A stretch of DNA of 64,000 bases, from positions 9,872,411 to 9,936,410 of the forward strand of contig NC_087073.1 of assembly GCF_026151205.1 (NCBI RefSeq), written 5' to 3'. Origin of the DNA: Bolinopsis microptera. Its lineage: Eukaryota; Ctenophora; Tentaculata; Lobata; Bolinopsidae. The position numbers and the translations under genes are program-made. Below the pieces are notes generated by a model that worked only from the letters and a program-made list of their open reading frames with translations, ran no database searches and was not told the origin of the DNA. This document shows positions 61,389 through 64,000 of the stretch, in pieces (positions within the stretch are counted from its first letter, which is position 1; each line of letters opens with the position of its first letter).

Positions 61389-61446
61389 ATGGCCACAAGA
61401 GATCGGTATGTTGAATACATTAAGCAGAGGATAGTAATCCTGCAAG
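61389..61446 (+). CDS. Possible first coding exon of an unidentified gene
   Basis: ATG in AACAAGATGGCC, preceded by TCACGTG, opens 19 codons (MATRDRYVEYIKQRIVILQ) and ends at G|GTACGG. The CAAGATGGC start context resembles YY1-type housekeeping promoters. No following exon was identified before the window ends, and a LINE tail sits 330 bp downstream. Confidence 0.35.
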
Positions 61447-61774
61447 GTACGGTGCTGTAATAACTGCTTGAGGTGTGGGGAAGAACAATGACCATTAAAG
61501 AGCTACACAAATAATTGATTGTTTGATACTATTATGTTTATTTTAATGAGGCAAGGAAACTTGAGGCTCACAAGCCTCATGTGAATTTCACATGCAAGAT
61601 TGCTAAGAAAGAGCTGAAAATGTAAGCTAATTCATAGGGTTTTTGCAATATCATTTGCAAACAGTTGGCCTTTAAAGATTGCATTCTTTGAACCCAGGCA
61701 TACTTTTTGAAAAGATATTAGGAGTTATCTTTAAATATTTTAGAAGGTATTTTCAGCAGTTAATCAGTGATATC

Positions 61775-62130
61775 ATGTGCACGATGGAGGATGCTCGGAC
61801 ATGTCCTTCGCAGTGATAACAACTCACCTGCACAGCTTGCATTACACTTTGCAGTAGAGAGTCAGAGTACTAAAAAGGGTAGAGTAGGCAGACACCAGTC
61901 GAACTTGCTTAGGACTATTAAATTTGATTTAGGTAGTAGGAACATTCCATTTGTAAATACAGACGATTTGTACAATTTAAGACTTTTAGCCTCTGATAGA
62001 GCGGGATGGAAGAAGTTGTTATAGCTTGTGTATCAGTATTTCTTTTTTTTCTGGCTACTTATCAGATCTTTAAGATGTTCATTTAAATGTTCTATTTTTG
62101 ATTTGAATAAAGTTATATAATATATAATAA
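61775..62130 (+). mobile_element. 356-bp LINE 3' end with target duplication
   Basis: AATCAGTGATATC flanks at 61762-61774 and 62131-62143. The insert encodes the last ~80 codons of an ORF2 (RWRMLGHVLRSDNNSPAQLA ... DRAGWKKLL, stop at 62024), the common LINE C-terminal segment, then an AATAAAG-containing tail. It is extremely 5'-truncated. Confidence 0.88.
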
Positions 62131-62143
62131 AATCAGTGATATC

Positions 62144-62946
62144 TTCACTCAATCAATGCCCTGATTGGCTGGAGACTGCTTGTAGGACAGCAACCGAAGC
62201 GCTATAACGGGAAATTCTTCGGTTTTTTAAGGAAAGTCATTATCAGTATTTAATCAAAATGATCAGATCGTCATCCACCAACATGCTCGTTACCGCCTAA
62301 TGAGGCTCATTGTTGCTCGATAAATAGCTCCTGATGACATTACTAATTGGGTGATACCGAGATCACGTATCTGCAATATCTTAAAAGGGTCATAACTTGG
62401 TTAAATTGCAAACAACCAACTTGAAATTTTGGGAAAGCACTTCAATTATCAAACCAAATATGTCTACAAACTTTGAAGTTCCTAGCTGGAAGCGTTTTCA
62501 CTTTATGGTGACAATAGCAAAAAGAGGGATTGGCGTGCCACACCCACTGTAATTAATTAGATTTGACGAAACTTTCAGGAAATCTAAGTTTGACCCATAT
62601 CTATAATATCTGGAATTTCTGTGCAATTCTAAGAAGAATTACGTGAGTTATTAAAGGGTTGCGCGTGGGCAGATACTTCTGGGCCACACTGTATATTGTT
62701 TGTGCTTTAAATGCCATCAATGAAATTGAAAGAATATTCTAGGCAGTATGTGAGCTATCTTTTTCAATAAAGTATTTGCTTCTCTATATAGAATAATTGA
62801 TTGCCTCAGTTCTTTTTGCACTCTTGCAGCTATTGAAATGTCCATTTTAATTGTGGCATCCGGTCAGAGACACCTATTATACCTTAAGAACGACAAATTT
62901 AGTCTACCATTGTTAGGTGCATCTACCTTATTTAGTCACGTTATAT
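62144..62946. other. Intergenic
   Basis: No gene or bounded repeat recognised. Confidence 0.5.
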
Positions 62947-63216
62947 GTTAATGATCTGGCCCGGCGCGCGCTACTTCGTAGCACTTGCCATTGGGCCATT
63001 TCGAGAAGAAAGCGGCGCGCTACTTTGAAGAAATTTAGACGAGTAACATCCGTCAAAAATTGTTGAAAACTAAAAATTTGCAAAATTTGTGACTAAAATT
63101 ATGGTAACCAAAATTATTTTGAACCATATTTATTGGCCTTGTCGGATGTTACTCGTCTAAATTTCTTTGAAGTAGCGCGCGCCGCTTTTCTTCCGGGCCA
63201 GATCATTAACAATGGT
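62947..63216. mobile_element. Palindromic miniature element (second copy of the family at 30.2 kb)
   Basis: GTTAATGATCTGGCCCGG at the left is mirrored by CCGGGCCAGATCATTAAC at the right. GCGCGCGCTACTTC and AAATTTAGACGAGTAACATC are repeated inverted inside. The same modules occur at 30140-30350. A target duplication was not clear. Confidence 0.75.
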
Positions 63217-63569
63217 CAATTATTGGCCTTAAGGTATACTTAAATAATTATGCAATGATTTTGGTTGCCCCATAGTGTAATATGTATGATAAGCGCTGTA
63301 AATTAAGTATTATCGATATCAATACACTACAAACAACCAAGTATTATATATGTACATAGATAATGATTGTAAACATTGCATAAATTATGTCACTTTTACC
63401 TTAAAATTAAATATTTATCGCTGCTCATGAACAATTAATTAACTTTATGCTTTAACGGATGGTACTTGGATGATACGAATTTTTTGCTATAGCTGCCATA
63501 CAAAAACATGAATTGCACCCGTCGTTACGTTGTCAGTTGTGGTGGACGCTAGATTTCCTTTCACTACAA

Positions 63570-64000
63570 GCTCTAATCATACTAGATGTTTTAAATCATA
63601 CTAGATGTTTTAAATCTGCTAGTTTTAAGTGCAAGAATGGCCTATGGATGTGCCCAGATTGTGCACTTATCACAGAGGATAGGTACTGCCCCTTTGACAA
63701 TCAAAAAGATCTCGAAAAGTCGGACAGGCCCTACAATGAGGGTGCAGAAGACACCCTCATCCAAAAATTTTGTCATACCCTCGAGAGCTGTAAACGTTAT
63801 TCCAAACGTGAATTCACAGAAGTAGCTACAAAAATCAGCAGTGGTGATGGGTCCTTCCTCTCAGCACTGTTCCTCAACATTGATGGCAATGCCAGTAATT
63901 TCGATACATTCCAAGTTGAACTCAAACGGTTATCTCATCCATTTGATGTTCTTGGACTTGCTGAAACCAACGTTGGTAGTAGCTTACAAGAATTATACCA
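63570..64000 (+). CDS. 5' part of a LINE ORF2: zinc-finger-like segment and start of endonuclease (cut by window)
   Basis: An open frame to the window end reads through a Cys-rich segment (CKNGLWMCPDC, then C-P-F-D) like the PHD-type finger some LINEs have before the endonuclease, a polar linker, and SALFLNIDGNASNFDTFQVE ... FDVLGLAETNVG, the N-terminal apurinic-like endonuclease motif (N near the start, ET). The element's 5' end and any RT lie unresolved or outside. It may be the same family as the RT at 6.4 kb, but no overlapping part exists to test this. A doubled ATCATACTAGATGTTTTAA precedes it (63576-63613). Confidence 0.75.

Overview
The window is nuclear DNA of an animal, most likely an AT-rich marine invertebrate of cnidarian-like grade; the phylum is a guess. 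The reasons are many short exons bounded by GT/AG, animal-type SMG8, CHTOP and amphiphysin/BIN genes, TTAGGG-type interstitial telomere blocks, and dense small DNA transposons and LINE fragments. I joined exons by hand using splice sites and reading phase; nothing was run against a database.

1-21.2 kb: an apparent giant PIF/Harbinger-type element. About 850 bp at the left edge is repeated inverted at 20275-21146. Inside the left arm is a phase-consistent 10-exon transposase (400 codons, minus strand) with its D, D and E residues in place. A second multi-exon gene of unknown family runs on the plus strand into the right arm. Both genes splice into the same duplicated terminal exon, in different reading frames. 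The interior has been hit by a 5'-truncated LINE (6360-8609), hAT-type miniature elements and tandem repeats.

21.2-34.6 kb: mostly intergenic. It holds a MULE-transposase-like fragment (21.65-22.06 kb), a weak EF-hand ORF (22.8 kb), an unrecognised multi-pass membrane protein with a mucin-like ectodomain (27.2-29.3 kb), a cluster of nested inverted-repeat elements (29.6-31.5 kb), and the 3' end of an R2-like (restriction-like endonuclease) retrotransposon with a 13-bp target duplication (32.2-33.8 kb).

34.7-44.4 kb: two housekeeping RNA genes, head to tail on the plus strand: SMG8 (12 exons, 717 aa, nonsense-mediated decay), with a 1.8-kb hAT element in its third intron, then CHTOP (4 exons, 266 aa, mRNA export/PRMT1 target) starting 278 bp later.

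46.1-60.2 kb: an amphiphysin/BIN gene on the minus strand: 16 exons, 620 aa, N-BAR plus SH3. Two further exons downstream fit in phase and would give a 930-aa form that swaps SH3 for a long acidic repeat tail. Its introns carry a 733-bp TTAA-flanked palindrome, a 27-bp minisatellite and a 44-bp G-run/C-run insertion beside a splice donor.

60.2-64 kb: a possible bidirectional promoter with CAAGATGGC start motifs, a 356-bp LINE tail with target duplication, a palindromic miniature element, and the 5' half of a LINE ORF cut by the window edge.
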